Assembly: GCA_032620915.1 (NCBI GenBank)
Contig: CP136052.1
Coordinates: 1,464,501 to 1,528,500, forward strand
Length of the DNA: 64,000 nt
Source: Oscillospiraceae bacterium NTUH-002-81
Lineage (GTDB): Bacteria > Bacillota > Clostridia > Lachnospirales > Lachnospiraceae
Direction of reading: 5' to 3'
The notes below the pieces were generated by a model. It did no database searches. It was not told the origin of the DNA and was given only the letters and a program-made list of their open reading frames with translations. Positions within the stretch are counted from its first letter, which is position 1. Each line of letters opens with the position of its first letter. Position numbers and translations under genes: made by a program. Positions 52,566-62,757 of the stretch are shown here, in pieces.

Positions 52566-53468
52566 ATGCTTGGAACAGGAGAACTGGTAAACGGACGATA
52601 TAGGATTTTACATAAAATAGGACAGGGCGGCATGAGCGTGGTCTATCTGGCCGAGGATGAACGGGACAAAAGCAGATGGGCGATCAAGGAAGTCCGTAGA
52701 GAGGGCGTGCAGGATTTTCGTGTGGTGGAGCAGGGCCTGATTACAGAGACCAATATGCTCAAAAGGCTGAACCATCCCCATCTGCCGCGGATCGTGGATG
52801 TCATCGAGGACGAAGACTGTTTTCTCATTGTAATGGATTATATCGATGGGATTTCACTGGAAAAACGGCTGAAGCAGAACGGCCCGTTCCCGGAGGCGGA
52901 TGTGATTCGCTGGGGAAAGCAGCTGTGCGATGTGCTGGGTTATCTGCACCGGCAGCAGCCGCCCATCATTTACCGGGATATGAAGCCATCCAATGTGATG
53001 CTACAGCCCGATGGAAATGTGATGCTCATTGATTTTGGAACTGCCCGGGAATATAAGACGGGCAACCAGGAGGATACGATCAACATCGGAACGATCGGGT
53101 ATGCAGCCCCGGAGCAGTATGGCGGTATGGGGCAGTCAGATGCGAGAACGGATATTTTCTGTCTCGGCGTGACGCTGTACCAGCTGGTGACGGGGCAGAA
53201 TCCCTGCGAACCGCCATATCTGCTTTCTCCGATCCGGTACTGGAATGAATCTCTTTCCCCGGAACTGGAGGAGATTATCATGAAGTGTACGCAGCCGGAT
53301 GCGGAGGATCGCTATCAGAGCTGTGAGGAGCTTCTGGATGCGCTTTCCTTTGGCGAGCGGCATGGGTACCCGGAGCGAAGACGGAAGAAGCCGGGGCTTC
53401 TGGAGAAGCTTTTTCGCAGGAAGACTTCACCGAAGGGAAGCAGACAGAGGCCGGGAAATGACAGATGA
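52566..53468 (+). CDS. soluble Ser/Thr protein kinase
   Basis: A 300-residue Hanks-type kinase without a membrane helix. It has the glycine loop KIGQGGMSVVYLAE, K41, catalytic loop YRDMKPSNVM (D138), DFG (156-158) and GTIGYAAPEQYGG. It is the only one of the three kinases here with a canonical DFG. The C-terminal tail is strongly basic (RRRKKPGLLEKLFRRKTSPK), which may bind the membrane or be trimmed in regulation. AGGAGG lies six bases before the ATG and overlaps the PP2C stop. It probably works with the phosphatase as a pair. Confidence 0.93.
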   Translation: MLGTGELVNGRYRILHKIGQGGMSVVYLAEDERDKSRWAIKEVRREGVQDFRVVEQGLITETNMLKRLNHPHLPRIVDVIEDEDCFLIVMDYIDGISLEKRLKQNGPFPEADVIRWGKQLCDVLGYLHRQQPPIIYRDMKPSNVMLQPDGNVMLIDFGTAREYKTGNQEDTINIGTIGYAAPEQYGGMGQSDARTDIFCLGVTLYQLVTGQNPCEPPYLLSPIRYWNESLSPELEEIIMKCTQPDAEDRYQSCEELLDALSFGERHGYPERRRKKPGLLEKLFRRKTSPKGSRQRPGNDR

Positions 53469-53628
53469 GCAGGCTGCTTTTTCACAGGAGATGGCAGCGT
53501 CGGAGCTGGCATATGTGCCGGAGGACGGGGCAGACACGGAACTGCTGGCACCGCTGGCGTCTGCGGGCGTGGGTCGATTTGTCATTGTGAAAAGCATTAC
53601 AGAAATTCATACGGAAGAAATGATATAA
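53458..53628 (+). CDS. 56-residue hypothetical protein
   Basis: A short acidic protein (MTDEQAAFSQEMAASELAYV, ending VKSITEIHTEEMI) whose ATG overlaps the end of the kinase gene by 11 bases. AGAGG lies seven bases upstream. The kinase-to-kinase spacing leaves no other role for this stretch. No family recognised. A kinase regulator or substrate is possible. Confidence 0.55.
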   Translation: MTDEQAAFSQEMAASELAYVPEDGADTELLAPLASAGVGRFVIVKSITEIHTEEMI

Positions 53629-53649
53629 GCAAAGCAGGTGGCGGCAGGA

Positions 53650-55494
53650 ATGATAAAAGTAGGCGGTGTGCTGGACGGCAGATACCGGGTGCTGCGGGAG
53701 CTGGGACAGGGCGGCGGCGGTATTATTTTTCAGGCCTATCATATGACGCTTCAAAAGTATGTGGTCATTAAGAAAATAAAAGATGAAAAAGTGAAGGCAC
53801 TGGATGTTCGGAAAGAAGCGGATATTCTGAAAAAGCTTCACCATCCGTATCTGCCGCAGGTGTATGATTTTCTGATCGTAGACAGGGAAGTGTTTACGGT
53901 CATGGATTTCATAGACGGACATGATCTGCGCTGGTATATGGACAGCGGCATCCTTTTCTCTGAACAGCAGCTGCTTCGGATGCTGCTGGAGCTGTGCGAT
54001 GTGCTGGAATATCTGCACGGGCAGCGGCCGCCCATCATCCATCGGGATATCAAGCCCGGGAATATCATGATTCGGGAAAATGGAGAGATCTGTCTCATTG
54101 ATTTTAATATTTCTTTTTCGGAAAATGGCGGCCGGGTAGGGGGATACAGCTATTACTTCGCACCGCCGGAGCAGCTGTCAGGCAGTGGTTATGTCCCGGA
54201 TGTGCGGGGCGATGTCTACAGTCTGGGTGCCACTTTTTTCTATGTGATGACCGGCGTTCGGCCCCGGGAGAGCAGTCTGAAGAGCACGGTGGTAGAAAAT
54301 GCCTATTCTAAGGGGCTGTTTCGCATCATTCGAAAAGCGATGGAGAAGCAGCCGGAAAAACGATACCAGAACATCGGACAGATGAGACGGGCGCTGGAGC
54401 GGCAGGCGGAAGGAGCCTATCGGCTGGTGAAGCCGCTGGCGGGAGCTGCAGGGCTGCTGGTGGTACTGCTTCTTGGCATGGCGCTGGTGCTTTGGCGGCG
54501 TGAAAAGCAGGAAGCATTGTTTGCCCAGCAGTACAGTGCCTATGTGCTGGCAGCGTCATCGGAAGATGGCGCAGAACGGGTGACAGACGGGCTTGAAATT
54601 CTCAACACGGAAGGTTTCGCGAGGATTCTGAAGCAGCGGCCGAAGCAAAAAGCCGTGATACTGGAAGAAATTGCAGATGGATATTTTGCAGAGGAAAATT
54701 ACAGCTCTGCGGCATCTTATTATGCGGAAGCAGCGCAGATCCAGCCCGACAGTATCGGTCAGATGGCAGACGTAAGAGATCAGATTCTGGCACTGATCCG
54801 CAGTGGCAATCTGGAGGAGGCAGGGCACTGTGTGGAGGAAGATGGCCGAGGGCTGTCGAATGAGACATTGCAATATATAGAAGCGGAATTTCTTGTGGCA
54901 GAGGATGAGAAAGAGGCTGCCTTAAAGCAGATGGATCAGCTGCTGGAGAGCGGGCAGGAACGGGATCTTTTGCTGCGGTGCTGTCTGTACGGTGCCCAGT
55001 ATAGCCGGGAAACAGAAGGCTACGACAGGGAACTGGTCTATTTGAAACGGGCAGAGGCATATGCGGACACCCTGGAATATCACCGGAAGATCGGGGATCT
55101 GTTTCTGGATATCTGGCAGAGCGATAACAAAAAGGAACGAAAAAAGGAAGCGCTTGCCGGGGCAGAGCGGTGTTATCAGAAGGTATGCCGGGATCAGAAT
55201 GCCGGGTATGTGGACAGGCTGAATCTGGCAATGATTTTGGAGATAAAGGGAAGCTACAGGGATGCGCTGGAACTGCTGAAAGCTCTGGTGCAGACAGCCC
55301 CGGAGGATTACCGGGCATACCGGGAGGCGGCGTTTGTCCTATATGGACAGGAACAGCAGAAGCCTTTGAAGAACCGGGCGAAAGAGCCAATTTTATATTA
55401 TGGCAGGCTGGCACAGCAGTATTACGGAGATCGTACAGATGATGAACAGATGGAGCAGCTGAAGGCGATGCTGGAGCGGCTGCAGGGAAAATAG
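53650..55494 (+). CDS. membrane Ser/Thr kinase with TPR region
   Basis: 614 residues. Kinase domain about 1-250: glycine loop ELGQGGGGIIFQAY, K41, catalytic loop HRDIKPGNIM (D133), metal loop DFN (151-153), YYFAPPEQLSG. One membrane helix lies near 258-284 (AGAAGLLVVLLLGMALVLW). The C-terminal ~325 residues form TPR-like helical repeats, such as GYFAEENYSSAASYYAEAAQ and LNLAMILEIKGSYRDALELL, which would face outside. AGGTGG precedes ATG 53650 by eight bases. With the beta-propeller kinase it forms a pair of DFN receptor kinases. Confidence 0.9.
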   Translation: MIKVGGVLDGRYRVLRELGQGGGGIIFQAYHMTLQKYVVIKKIKDEKVKALDVRKEADILKKLHHPYLPQVYDFLIVDREVFTVMDFIDGHDLRWYMDSGILFSEQQLLRMLLELCDVLEYLHGQRPPIIHRDIKPGNIMIRENGEICLIDFNISFSENGGRVGGYSYYFAPPEQLSGSGYVPDVRGDVYSLGATFFYVMTGVRPRESSLKSTVVENAYSKGLFRIIRKAMEKQPEKRYQNIGQMRRALERQAEGAYRLVKPLAGAAGLLVVLLLGMALVLWRREKQEALFAQQYSAYVLAASSEDGAERVTDGLEILNTEGFARILKQRPKQKAVILEEIADGYFAEENYSSAASYYAEAAQIQPDSIGQMADVRDQILALIRSGNLEEAGHCVEEDGRGLSNETLQYIEAEFLVAEDEKEAALKQMDQLLESGQERDLLLRCCLYGAQYSRETEGYDRELVYLKRAEAYADTLEYHRKIGDLFLDIWQSDNKKERKKEALAGAERCYQKVCRDQNAGYVDRLNLAMILEIKGSYRDALELLKALVQTAPEDYRAYREAAFVLYGQEQQKPLKNRAKEPILYYGRLAQQYYGDRTDDEQMEQLKAMLERLQGK

Positions 55495-55505
55495 GGGAGA
55501 ACAGG

Positions 55506-57083
55506 ATGAGCACACAGAACCGTTATCAGGACAATCTGGAAAAGGAAAGAGAACAAAACAGAAGAAAGAAGCGCCGCTTGGCCCTTGGACTTGGCGCGGG
55601 AATGCTTGTGCTGGCCGCAGCAGGCTGGTTCCTTTTATCCGGGACGATCTCTGAGAAGCGCTACGCCCAGCGGATGCGGGAGGGCAATCAGTATCTGATC
55701 GCTATGGATTATGACGCTGCGGAGATCGCCTATCAGCGGGCACTGGAAGAACAGCCGGAGGAACCGGAAGCCTATGAGAAGCTTGCCAGTATCTATATTG
55801 CTCAGAACCGCTATGAAGAGGCCGGGGAGCTGCTGGTATCCGGTATCCGCAAAACCAATGCGCAGTCTCTGATCAAAACCTACGAGCGGGTTTCTCTTGT
55901 GTTGGATACGATGGGAGAAGAGGATCTGGCAGCGGGCAGCCTGTCTGCAGATGATCTGCTTCGGATTTCTCAGAATCTGACGGCAGACGCAGCAGTGTAT
56001 GATGTGGTTGCTTCTTATACATATCAGGATTATGTGCGGGCTTATGGAAAGCCTGTGACGGCAGAGGCCAATGCCTACCGGGGAAAGGATGTAAGGTTTG
56101 ACGGATTCCCAGGAACTGTGTGTTTTCGGCATGCCTCGTACGGGTATGACCGGGCAGATGCGGTGACCTTTGAAAATCTGTCGGATGTGATCGGCAATTA
56201 CAGAGGCGCTGCCAGCGGCGCCAGCCTGGAAGTTCTGTTCGGATGCAGCCGTCAGATCACGGCAGCTGATCGAAATGGGGAAAAACAGTATTATGTATCT
56301 TTTGTTTACCATGGCTGTACGCTGACTGTAGAAAGTGATGCCAATGGGGATATTTATGGCAATGCGGCCAATGTGCTCTATCCCAATGCTACAGATGAGG
56401 ACGAGAAAGACACGAAAGCGCAGCGGACGGCAGCAGGATATATCATCAATGCGGTAGATGGCGGTGGTGTGCAGGCATCCCTCCGTTTTATCAGCGGAGG
56501 ACGCTATGGAAAGACGGCAGCCGAAGGCTCTGCCAGCGGAGATGGCAGTTTTTCCATACAGGTGGCGCCGGGACAGTACACGGTGGAAATCCGGGCGGCA
56601 GGATTTATCACTGCTTATGAAGAAATCAGTGTGCCTGAGGGGACAGATGCAAGAGGGTTTAATTTTACCATCTCCCCGGAACTGGAGGAAGGAGAGATCC
56701 GTATCGTCTTGACCTGGAGCGCAAGGCCGGTGGATCTGGATGCCCATCTGGAGGGAACCGGCTCCGGCGGACAGAGTGTGGACATATCTTTTGCACATAT
56801 GAGTGCGACGAATGTGGCAGATCTGGATATTGATGACCGGTCAGGATATGGACCGGAAACGGTGACGATCCATGATGTGGGCGGCAATTATACGTTTCGG
56901 GTTCATAACTATTCGTCTGATTATGACAGTGTGCCCATGTCTCAGTCCGGTGCAGTGGTGAAGATATACCGCTCTGACGACAGCACACCGGTGACTTATA
57001 CGCTTCCTGCCGGTGACGGAATCTGGTGGAATGTATGCCGGATCAGCGGCGGCACCATCACGCCGGTGAATACACTGCAATAG
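55506..57083 (+). CDS. membrane-anchored TPR and beta-domain protein
   Basis: 525 residues. A basic cytoplasmic start, one membrane helix (ALGLGAGMLVLAAAGWFLL) and a TPR region (YDAAEIAYQRALEEQPEEPE) are followed by a middle part without a known fold. A carboxypeptidase-regulatory-like domain (VDGGGVQASLRF, GSFSIQVAPGQYTVEIRA) and a DUF2135-like C-terminal beta domain (IRIVLTWSARPVDLDAHLEG, then GNYTFRVHNYS) complete it. It has no kinase domain but shares the helix-plus-TPR layout of the preceding kinase. It lies between that kinase and the EssC-like gene, so it is probably a structural or substrate-guiding part of the complex. Confidence 0.8.
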   Translation: MSTQNRYQDNLEKEREQNRRKKRRLALGLGAGMLVLAAAGWFLLSGTISEKRYAQRMREGNQYLIAMDYDAAEIAYQRALEEQPEEPEAYEKLASIYIAQNRYEEAGELLVSGIRKTNAQSLIKTYERVSLVLDTMGEEDLAAGSLSADDLLRISQNLTADAAVYDVVASYTYQDYVRAYGKPVTAEANAYRGKDVRFDGFPGTVCFRHASYGYDRADAVTFENLSDVIGNYRGAASGASLEVLFGCSRQITAADRNGEKQYYVSFVYHGCTLTVESDANGDIYGNAANVLYPNATDEDEKDTKAQRTAAGYIINAVDGGGVQASLRFISGGRYGKTAAEGSASGDGSFSIQVAPGQYTVEIRAAGFITAYEEISVPEGTDARGFNFTISPELEEGEIRIVLTWSARPVDLDAHLEGTGSGGQSVDISFAHMSATNVADLDIDDRSGYGPETVTIHDVGGNYTFRVHNYSSDYDSVPMSQSGAVVKIYRSDDSTPVTYTLPAGDGIWWNVCRISGGTITPVNTLQ

Positions 57084-57106
57084 GTTTGCTTGCATAGGGG
57101 GAATCA

Positions 57107-60100
57107 ATGAAAACTGTAATTATCGCATGGGCCAAATATGGCATGCAGGAATTCTTTTTGCCGGGAATCCACAATGCTGACCATCGGATCCATTTTGAAA
57201 AAGAGATGTTTCGGCTGGAGGAAGATCTGGATGTAAAGCTGGAAATTTATGACGAGGAATGGCGCATTTTCCCGGATGAGACATATGTGGTAAAAAATGA
57301 GCGGGAACCGCAGAGCAATCGACTGGAGGACGGGAGCCTGTATACACTGGCGCCTGTGCGGGGACATGTGAAGCTGTCCCTGCTCGTAGTCCAGAAGGAG
57401 AATCTGCAGGTGGGTTGCCGGAAATACGATGTCTTCAGGCTGAGCCGTTTTCGTGTGGGGAGCAGTGAAAATAACCAGCTCCGGTATATTTTCCAGAACT
57501 ACATATCACGGGAGCACGCCCTGTTCGTCAGACAGAACGATTCCTGGACCATCTATGACCAAAGCGGCAACGGGACGTTCGTCAATGGGCGTCGGGTGAA
57601 GGAGAGCCAGCGGCTGCGGTTTGGTGACAGCGTGGTGCTTTTCGGCCTGAAGCTCATCTGCCTGGGGGATCTGTTTGCCTGTTCGGTGGTAGGCGGTTCC
57701 CTGGAAGCAGAACTGCTGCCGGTTGTGGAAATACCGCAGGAGAGAGGGATCGGAGAACCGGAAAAAGAGAAAAAGAAGCGATATTACAAGAGCGCGCCCC
57801 GGACGATAGAACCGCTGTTTACGGATGCCATCGAGATTGAAGGGCCGCCCGCGAAAAAACAGAGGAAGCGAAAGCCGCTGCTTCTGACCATCGGGCCTTC
57901 TTTTACCATGGTGATTCCCATGGCACTTGGCAGCGTGCTGGCGATTGTCGCTTCCCGTTCAGGGAGTGCTGGCAGCAGCGCGTTTATGTATACAGGACTT
58001 GTGACGGCCATGGGCTCTGCCGGGTTTGGGGTTCTGTGGGCAGTGAAAAATATGCGGTATGCGGCGGAGGAAGCAAAAGAGGAGGAGGCACTTCGCTGCG
58101 AAACGTATGGGCAGTATATTGCCGGTAAGACAGAAGAGATCCGACGGGTATATGAGGAAAATCGGAGGGGCATGTTTTTCAATCATCCATCTGGCGAGGA
58201 GTGCTGTCAGGTGTCTGATGCGGAAGGTTTGCTCTGGAACCGCAACCCGCTGCAGGAGGATTTCCTGACAGTCCGTCTGGGGCAGGGAACGGTGCCTTTT
58301 CAGGGAAAAATCGAGGTTCCGAAACCGAAGTTTGAAATGTTTTATGACGAGCTGACAGAGAAACCGGCCATGGTGAAAGATCATTTTACCATGCTGTATC
58401 AGGTGCCGATCTGTTTGAATCTTCTGCAGTATCCCATGGTGGGGGTGATCGGGGGAAGCCGGAAGATCGGGGCCTATATTGTCATCAGAAATATCATCGC
58501 GCAGCTTGCCGCAAATACTTCCTATACGGATGTCAAAATGATCTTTATTTATGATGGTAGCCGCGGGGTGGAGAGAAAGCGCTGGGAATTTGTGAAATGG
58601 CTGCCGCATGTCTGGTCGGAGGATATGAAGACCCGGTATATCGCCCAGACGAAGGCAGATGTGGGCGATATCAGCTTTTCCCTGGGAACGGTGCTCAGAA
58701 GCCGGGCGGAGGAAGCTGTGCAGACGGTGGAGAAACAGAATATCCCCAGGCCCTGGTATGTGTTGTTTCTGATCAGCCCGGAAATGTTGGAAGGAGAACT
58801 GATCAGCCGTTATGTGACAAAGCCCCGGTCTGCATACGGACTGACCACCTTCTGGCTGGGGGAACGGTATGAAGATCTGCCCAACAACTGTGAGGAGATC
58901 ATTCAGCGGGACGGCGCCGGAACGGGGATGTTCCATGTCTATGAGGGCCGGGATCGTTTCACGCAGATCAGCTTTGATACGGTGAGCAGCGATTCTCTGC
59001 GGACGCTGGCACAGCGTGTGTGCGGCCTGCGGGTGGCAGAGGAAGACCGCAGCGGCGGCATCCCTACAGACATTGACTTTCTGGAAATGTACCATGTGTC
59101 CTCTGTGGAGGAGCTGCACATCCTGCAGCGCTGGAAGAAGAACAAAGTGTATGAGAGCATGCGGGTGCTGGTGGGACAGAAGAACGGTGCCCAGGGCTGT
59201 TATCTGGATATCCACGAGAAATATCATGGCCCCCATGGACTGGTGGCGGGCACCACCGGTTCCGGTAAAAGTGAATCGCTGCAGACGTATATCCTTTCCC
59301 TGGCTGTGAATTTCAGCCCGGACGACGTGGCCTTTTTCATCATTGATTTCAAGGGCGGCGGTATGGCGAACCTGTTTACGGATCTGCCGCATCTGGCAGG
59401 GCAGATTTCCAATCTGTCGGGCAATCAGGTGCATCGTGCCATGGTATCTATCAAAAGTGAAAACCGGAGGCGGCAGAAGATTTTCAATGACCACAGTGTG
59501 AACAACATCAACAGCTATACCCGGCTGTATAAAAACGGAGAAGCGGCAGTGCCCATTCCCCATCTGCTCATCATCATTGATGAGTTTGCGGAGCTGAAAC
59601 GGGAAGAGCCGGATTTCATGAAAGAGCTGATCAGTGTGGCGCAGGTGGGACGAAGCCTTGGGGTACATCTGATCCTGGCGACACAGAAACCGGAGGGAAC
59701 TGTGGATGATAACATCTGGAGCAACACAAAATTCAGATGGTGTCTGCGGGTACAGGATAAAAAGGACAGTATGGGCATGCTGCACCGGCCGGATGCGGCA
59801 TATATCACCCAGGCGGGCCGTGGGTATCTGCAGGTGGGCAATGATGAAATTTTTGAATTGTTCCAGTCGGGCTACAGCGGCGCGGTATATGAGAAAGGAA
59901 CCGGTGCCGGGGAGAACATCGCGGAGATGATCACCATTACCGGTAAGAAGGTCATGACAGGAAGCCGCACGAAGCGGGAACACAGAGAAGCACAGAAAAG
60001 AAAATGGTATGAGGATCTGGGAAGGATTCTGGAAGAGACGGCAGGAAAATACCAGGTGCAGCTAGAGCAGCTGGCAGAAATCATGGGAGAGGACAGTCAG

Positions 60101-62044
60101 TGCCTGGAAGATATCTATGAGAGCATTGCAAAAGCCGGATATGTTTATGAGAAGAAGCCTTACAATACAGCGAATCTGAAATCTTTTGTGAAATATATGC
60201 ATGTGGGAACAGATGCGCTTCTGCTGCTGACTGCGGGAGCCGGTGTCAGGCTGCCGGAGTGTGAGGAGATCACGCAGCTGCAGGCGGTCATCGACCATGT
60301 GACGGAGGTCGCCGCGCACAACCATTATCATAGCCCACAGAAATTATGGCTTCCGGTATTGCCGCGGGTGGAATATCTGCAGCTTCCCGGCCAGTATCAG
60401 GACTGGCATACGGTTTTTGAATTAAAGGCGCCGGTGGGTACCTATGATGATCCGGCCAATCAGGAGCAGGGGATACTGGAGATTAATTTCGGGGAGAACG
60501 GACATCAGGTGGTATACGGCAGTGTCGCTTCCGGTAAGAGTACCTTTTTGCAGACGGCAGTCTGCTCTCTCATGAGAAAATATGCACCGGATCAGCTGCA
60601 GTTCTATTTTGTGGATTATGGAAGCAAGCTGCTGACCTGTTTTGCGGATGCCCCGCATACCGGCGGTATTGTGACGGATGGAGAGCCGGACCGGCTGCGG
60701 ATCTTATGTGCTATGTTGTCCAGAATGCTGGATGAGCGAAAAGCCATGCTGGAGGGCGGCAGCTACAGCCAGTATGTCAGGATCAGAGGGCCTGTGCTGC
60801 CAGCTGTGGTGGTGGTTCTGGACAATTACGGGAATTTTCGGGAGAAGACTCAGGATGCATACGAGCCTGTGTTGCTTCGGCTGCTGAAAGAGGGAATCAG
60901 CTGTGGCATCTACTGCCTGTTCAGCGCTGCAGGTGTGGGGATGCATGAATTGCCTTTAAAGCTGGCGGAAAATATGCAGCATATATTTGCACTGGAAATG
61001 GGAGATTCCTATAAGTATGGAGAGGTGCTTCGGGTATTGCGGCCGGAGGTGCTTCCGGAGGCTGGTATCAAGGGAAGAGGTCTTTCCAGTGTGAACGGGG
61101 AAATCCTGGAATTTCAGACGGCATTGGCGATAGACGCGGCTGACGATTTTGAACGGGGACGAAAGCTGGCAGACATGTGTCAGCAAATGAAGCTGCAATG
61201 GCGCGGCTGTGCTGCCATGCGAATACCGGAAATCCCGACAGAACCGGAATTTTCCAGATTTCTGGAAGAACCAGGAGTGAAAAAGGCGCTGACAGATGAC
61301 CGGTCGCTTCCCGTTGGGTATCGAAAGGCAGATGCCTCTATTTACTGCCTGGATCTTGGCAAAATTTATACATATGTCATTTCCGGAAAAGGAGATACCG
61401 GAAAGAAAAATCTGCTGAAGCTTCTGATGCTGATGGGAACGAGAAAATCTGCACAGATCGTGGTGATCGAAGAAGGCACAGAAGAATTAAAGGAAATCGC
61501 CGGGCGATGTAAAGGTACCTATGTCCATACCCAGGAAGAGGTTTTCTGGTATTTTCAGAATCTGCTGCCGGAATTTATCCGCAGAAACAAGATCAAACGG
61601 CAGTGTCTGGAACAGGGAATGGAGGACGCACAGATTTTCGAAAGGATGCAGAAGGAGCCGCCGATTTTCATTTGCATTGCGGATCTGAATCTGTTTCTGG
61701 AGGATGTATACCGCAAGCTGCCAAATGGCGCGGATATGTATCGCTTTGTGGAAAATATCGCGGAAAGGGGAAAAAATCATCATATTTACCTTTTTGGCTG
61801 TATGCGGTCGGAGGACGAGGCTTCTCTGGCGGGCAGGAAGATTTATCAGTGTTTTGCAGATAACCGGACAGGGATCCACCTGGGCGGCAATCTGGCAGCG
61901 CAGAGAATATTTAACTTTACAAATGTTTCTTTTGTCCAGCAAAATAAGGCGCAAAATCCTGGAAGCGGCATGGTGCCTTCCAGAGAGGACAGTGCCCTGG
62001 CAGAGACGGTGATCCTGCCGCTGGTGCGGGGAAATGACGGATGA
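57107..62044 (+). CDS. FHA-FtsK/SpoIIIE ATPase, EssC/YukB type (type VII secretion)
   Basis: 1645 residues. A degenerate FHA-like N-terminus is followed by a clear FHA domain at ~108-190 (FRVGSS, ISREHALF, GNGTFVNG), two membrane helices (~258-283, 291-314) and three tandem FtsK-like domains. The first is intact: GTTGSGKSE near 715, DFKGGGMANLF and LLIIIDEFAEL near 820. The second has GSVASGKST near 1137 but VVVLDNYGNF in place of Walker B Glu. The third is degenerate (GKGDTGKKN near 1430). This is the motor architecture of Firmicutes T7SSb. It overlaps the LytTR gene by four bases. The FHA links it to the kinases in the locus. No WXG100 substrate is seen nearby. Confidence 0.93.
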   Translation: MKTVIIAWAKYGMQEFFLPGIHNADHRIHFEKEMFRLEEDLDVKLEIYDEEWRIFPDETYVVKNEREPQSNRLEDGSLYTLAPVRGHVKLSLLVVQKENLQVGCRKYDVFRLSRFRVGSSENNQLRYIFQNYISREHALFVRQNDSWTIYDQSGNGTFVNGRRVKESQRLRFGDSVVLFGLKLICLGDLFACSVVGGSLEAELLPVVEIPQERGIGEPEKEKKKRYYKSAPRTIEPLFTDAIEIEGPPAKKQRKRKPLLLTIGPSFTMVIPMALGSVLAIVASRSGSAGSSAFMYTGLVTAMGSAGFGVLWAVKNMRYAAEEAKEEEALRCETYGQYIAGKTEEIRRVYEENRRGMFFNHPSGEECCQVSDAEGLLWNRNPLQEDFLTVRLGQGTVPFQGKIEVPKPKFEMFYDELTEKPAMVKDHFTMLYQVPICLNLLQYPMVGVIGGSRKIGAYIVIRNIIAQLAANTSYTDVKMIFIYDGSRGVERKRWEFVKWLPHVWSEDMKTRYIAQTKADVGDISFSLGTVLRSRAEEAVQTVEKQNIPRPWYVLFLISPEMLEGELISRYVTKPRSAYGLTTFWLGERYEDLPNNCEEIIQRDGAGTGMFHVYEGRDRFTQISFDTVSSDSLRTLAQRVCGLRVAEEDRSGGIPTDIDFLEMYHVSSVEELHILQRWKKNKVYESMRVLVGQKNGAQGCYLDIHEKYHGPHGLVAGTTGSGKSESLQTYILSLAVNFSPDDVAFFIIDFKGGGMANLFTDLPHLAGQISNLSGNQVHRAMVSIKSENRRRQKIFNDHSVNNINSYTRLYKNGEAAVPIPHLLIIIDEFAELKREEPDFMKELISVAQVGRSLGVHLILATQKPEGTVDDNIWSNTKFRWCLRVQDKKDSMGMLHRPDAAYITQAGRGYLQVGNDEIFELFQSGYSGAVYEKGTGAGENIAEMITITGKKVMTGSRTKREHREAQKRKWYEDLGRILEETAGKYQVQLEQLAEIMGEDSQCLEDIYESIAKAGYVYEKKPYNTANLKSFVKYMHVGTDALLLLTAGAGVRLPECEEITQLQAVIDHVTEVAAHNHYHSPQKLWLPVLPRVEYLQLPGQYQDWHTVFELKAPVGTYDDPANQEQGILEINFGENGHQVVYGSVASGKSTFLQTAVCSLMRKYAPDQLQFYFVDYGSKLLTCFADAPHTGGIVTDGEPDRLRILCAMLSRMLDERKAMLEGGSYSQYVRIRGPVLPAVVVVLDNYGNFREKTQDAYEPVLLRLLKEGISCGIYCLFSAAGVGMHELPLKLAENMQHIFALEMGDSYKYGEVLRVLRPEVLPEAGIKGRGLSSVNGEILEFQTALAIDAADDFERGRKLADMCQQMKLQWRGCAAMRIPEIPTEPEFSRFLEEPGVKKALTDDRSLPVGYRKADASIYCLDLGKIYTYVISGKGDTGKKNLLKLLMLMGTRKSAQIVVIEEGTEELKEIAGRCKGTYVHTQEEVFWYFQNLLPEFIRRNKIKRQCLEQGMEDAQIFERMQKEPPIFICIADLNLFLEDVYRKLPNGADMYRFVENIAERGKNHHIYLFGCMRSEDEASLAGRKIYQCFADNRTGIHLGGNLAAQRIFNFTNVSFVQQNKAQNPGSGMVPSREDSALAETVILPLVRGNDG

Positions 62045-62757
62045 TTCATATGTTGATTGTGGACGGGCAGGCAGATGAGCTTTGGCTGATCCAGCGGGAA
62101 GCGCATGAGCAGGCGGCGCTGCTGACGGATGAACGATGGGAAATTCGCGGCATGTTGCACCTGGAGGTGCAGGAAATCAGCGAAAGTGAGGTGCTGGATA
62201 TTGTATATCTGGATGTGACGGATGCGCAGGGGCTGGCAGCTGCCATGACTGTCCGAAAATGGTGGAAAAATGTATATATGGTGCTGATCGTATCGGAGAG
62301 TCTGTCGCCGGTGCAATATCTGCGGCCGTCGATCATGGCGGCTTCCGTGCTGCTGCGCCCGGTGGAACAGATGCAGGCGGCAGAGAGTATCCGGGAGGCG
62401 ATTCACTGGCTTCCAGGAAAAGCAGATGACGAGGATGTGTTTGTATTCGCTGACCGGGATGGAAAACTGAGGATTCCTTATGGACAGATTTTATATTTTG
62501 AGGCGCGGGCCAAGAAGATTTATATTGCTCTGCAAAATGAGGAATACGGGTTTTATGATTCCATGGATCACCTGGTACAGAATCTGCCAGACTATTTTTT
62601 TCGATGTCACAGAAGTTATATTGTGAATATGCATCACCTGCGGCGGTACCAGGCTTCTCAGGCGCTCTGTATTCTGACGGACGACGTGGAGATTCCGGTG
62701 TCCCGCAGCTATCGACCACTGATGAAGGAGAAGTTTTCAGTATGGAAAACGGAATGA
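62041..62757 (+). CDS. LytTR-type regulator with degenerate receiver
   Basis: 238 residues. The N-terminal ~120 residues have the length and rhythm of a receiver (MLIVDGQADELW, VLDIVYLDVTD) but lack the acidic pair, and the conserved Lys is replaced in LLRPVEQ. The C-terminal LytTR DNA-binding domain is well kept: IPYGQILYFEARAKKIYIAL, LPDYFFRCHRSYIVNMHHLR and IPVSRSYRPLMKEKF. It should bind promoter repeats as a dimer, perhaps without phosphorylation. The ATG overlaps the essC-like stop, so it is made with the motor protein and may autoregulate the locus. Confidence 0.86.
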   Translation: MIHMLIVDGQADELWLIQREAHEQAALLTDERWEIRGMLHLEVQEISESEVLDIVYLDVTDAQGLAAAMTVRKWWKNVYMVLIVSESLSPVQYLRPSIMAASVLLRPVEQMQAAESIREAIHWLPGKADDEDVFVFADRDGKLRIPYGQILYFEARAKKIYIALQNEEYGFYDSMDHLVQNLPDYFFRCHRSYIVNMHHLRRYQASQALCILTDDVEIPVSRSYRPLMKEKFSVWKTE

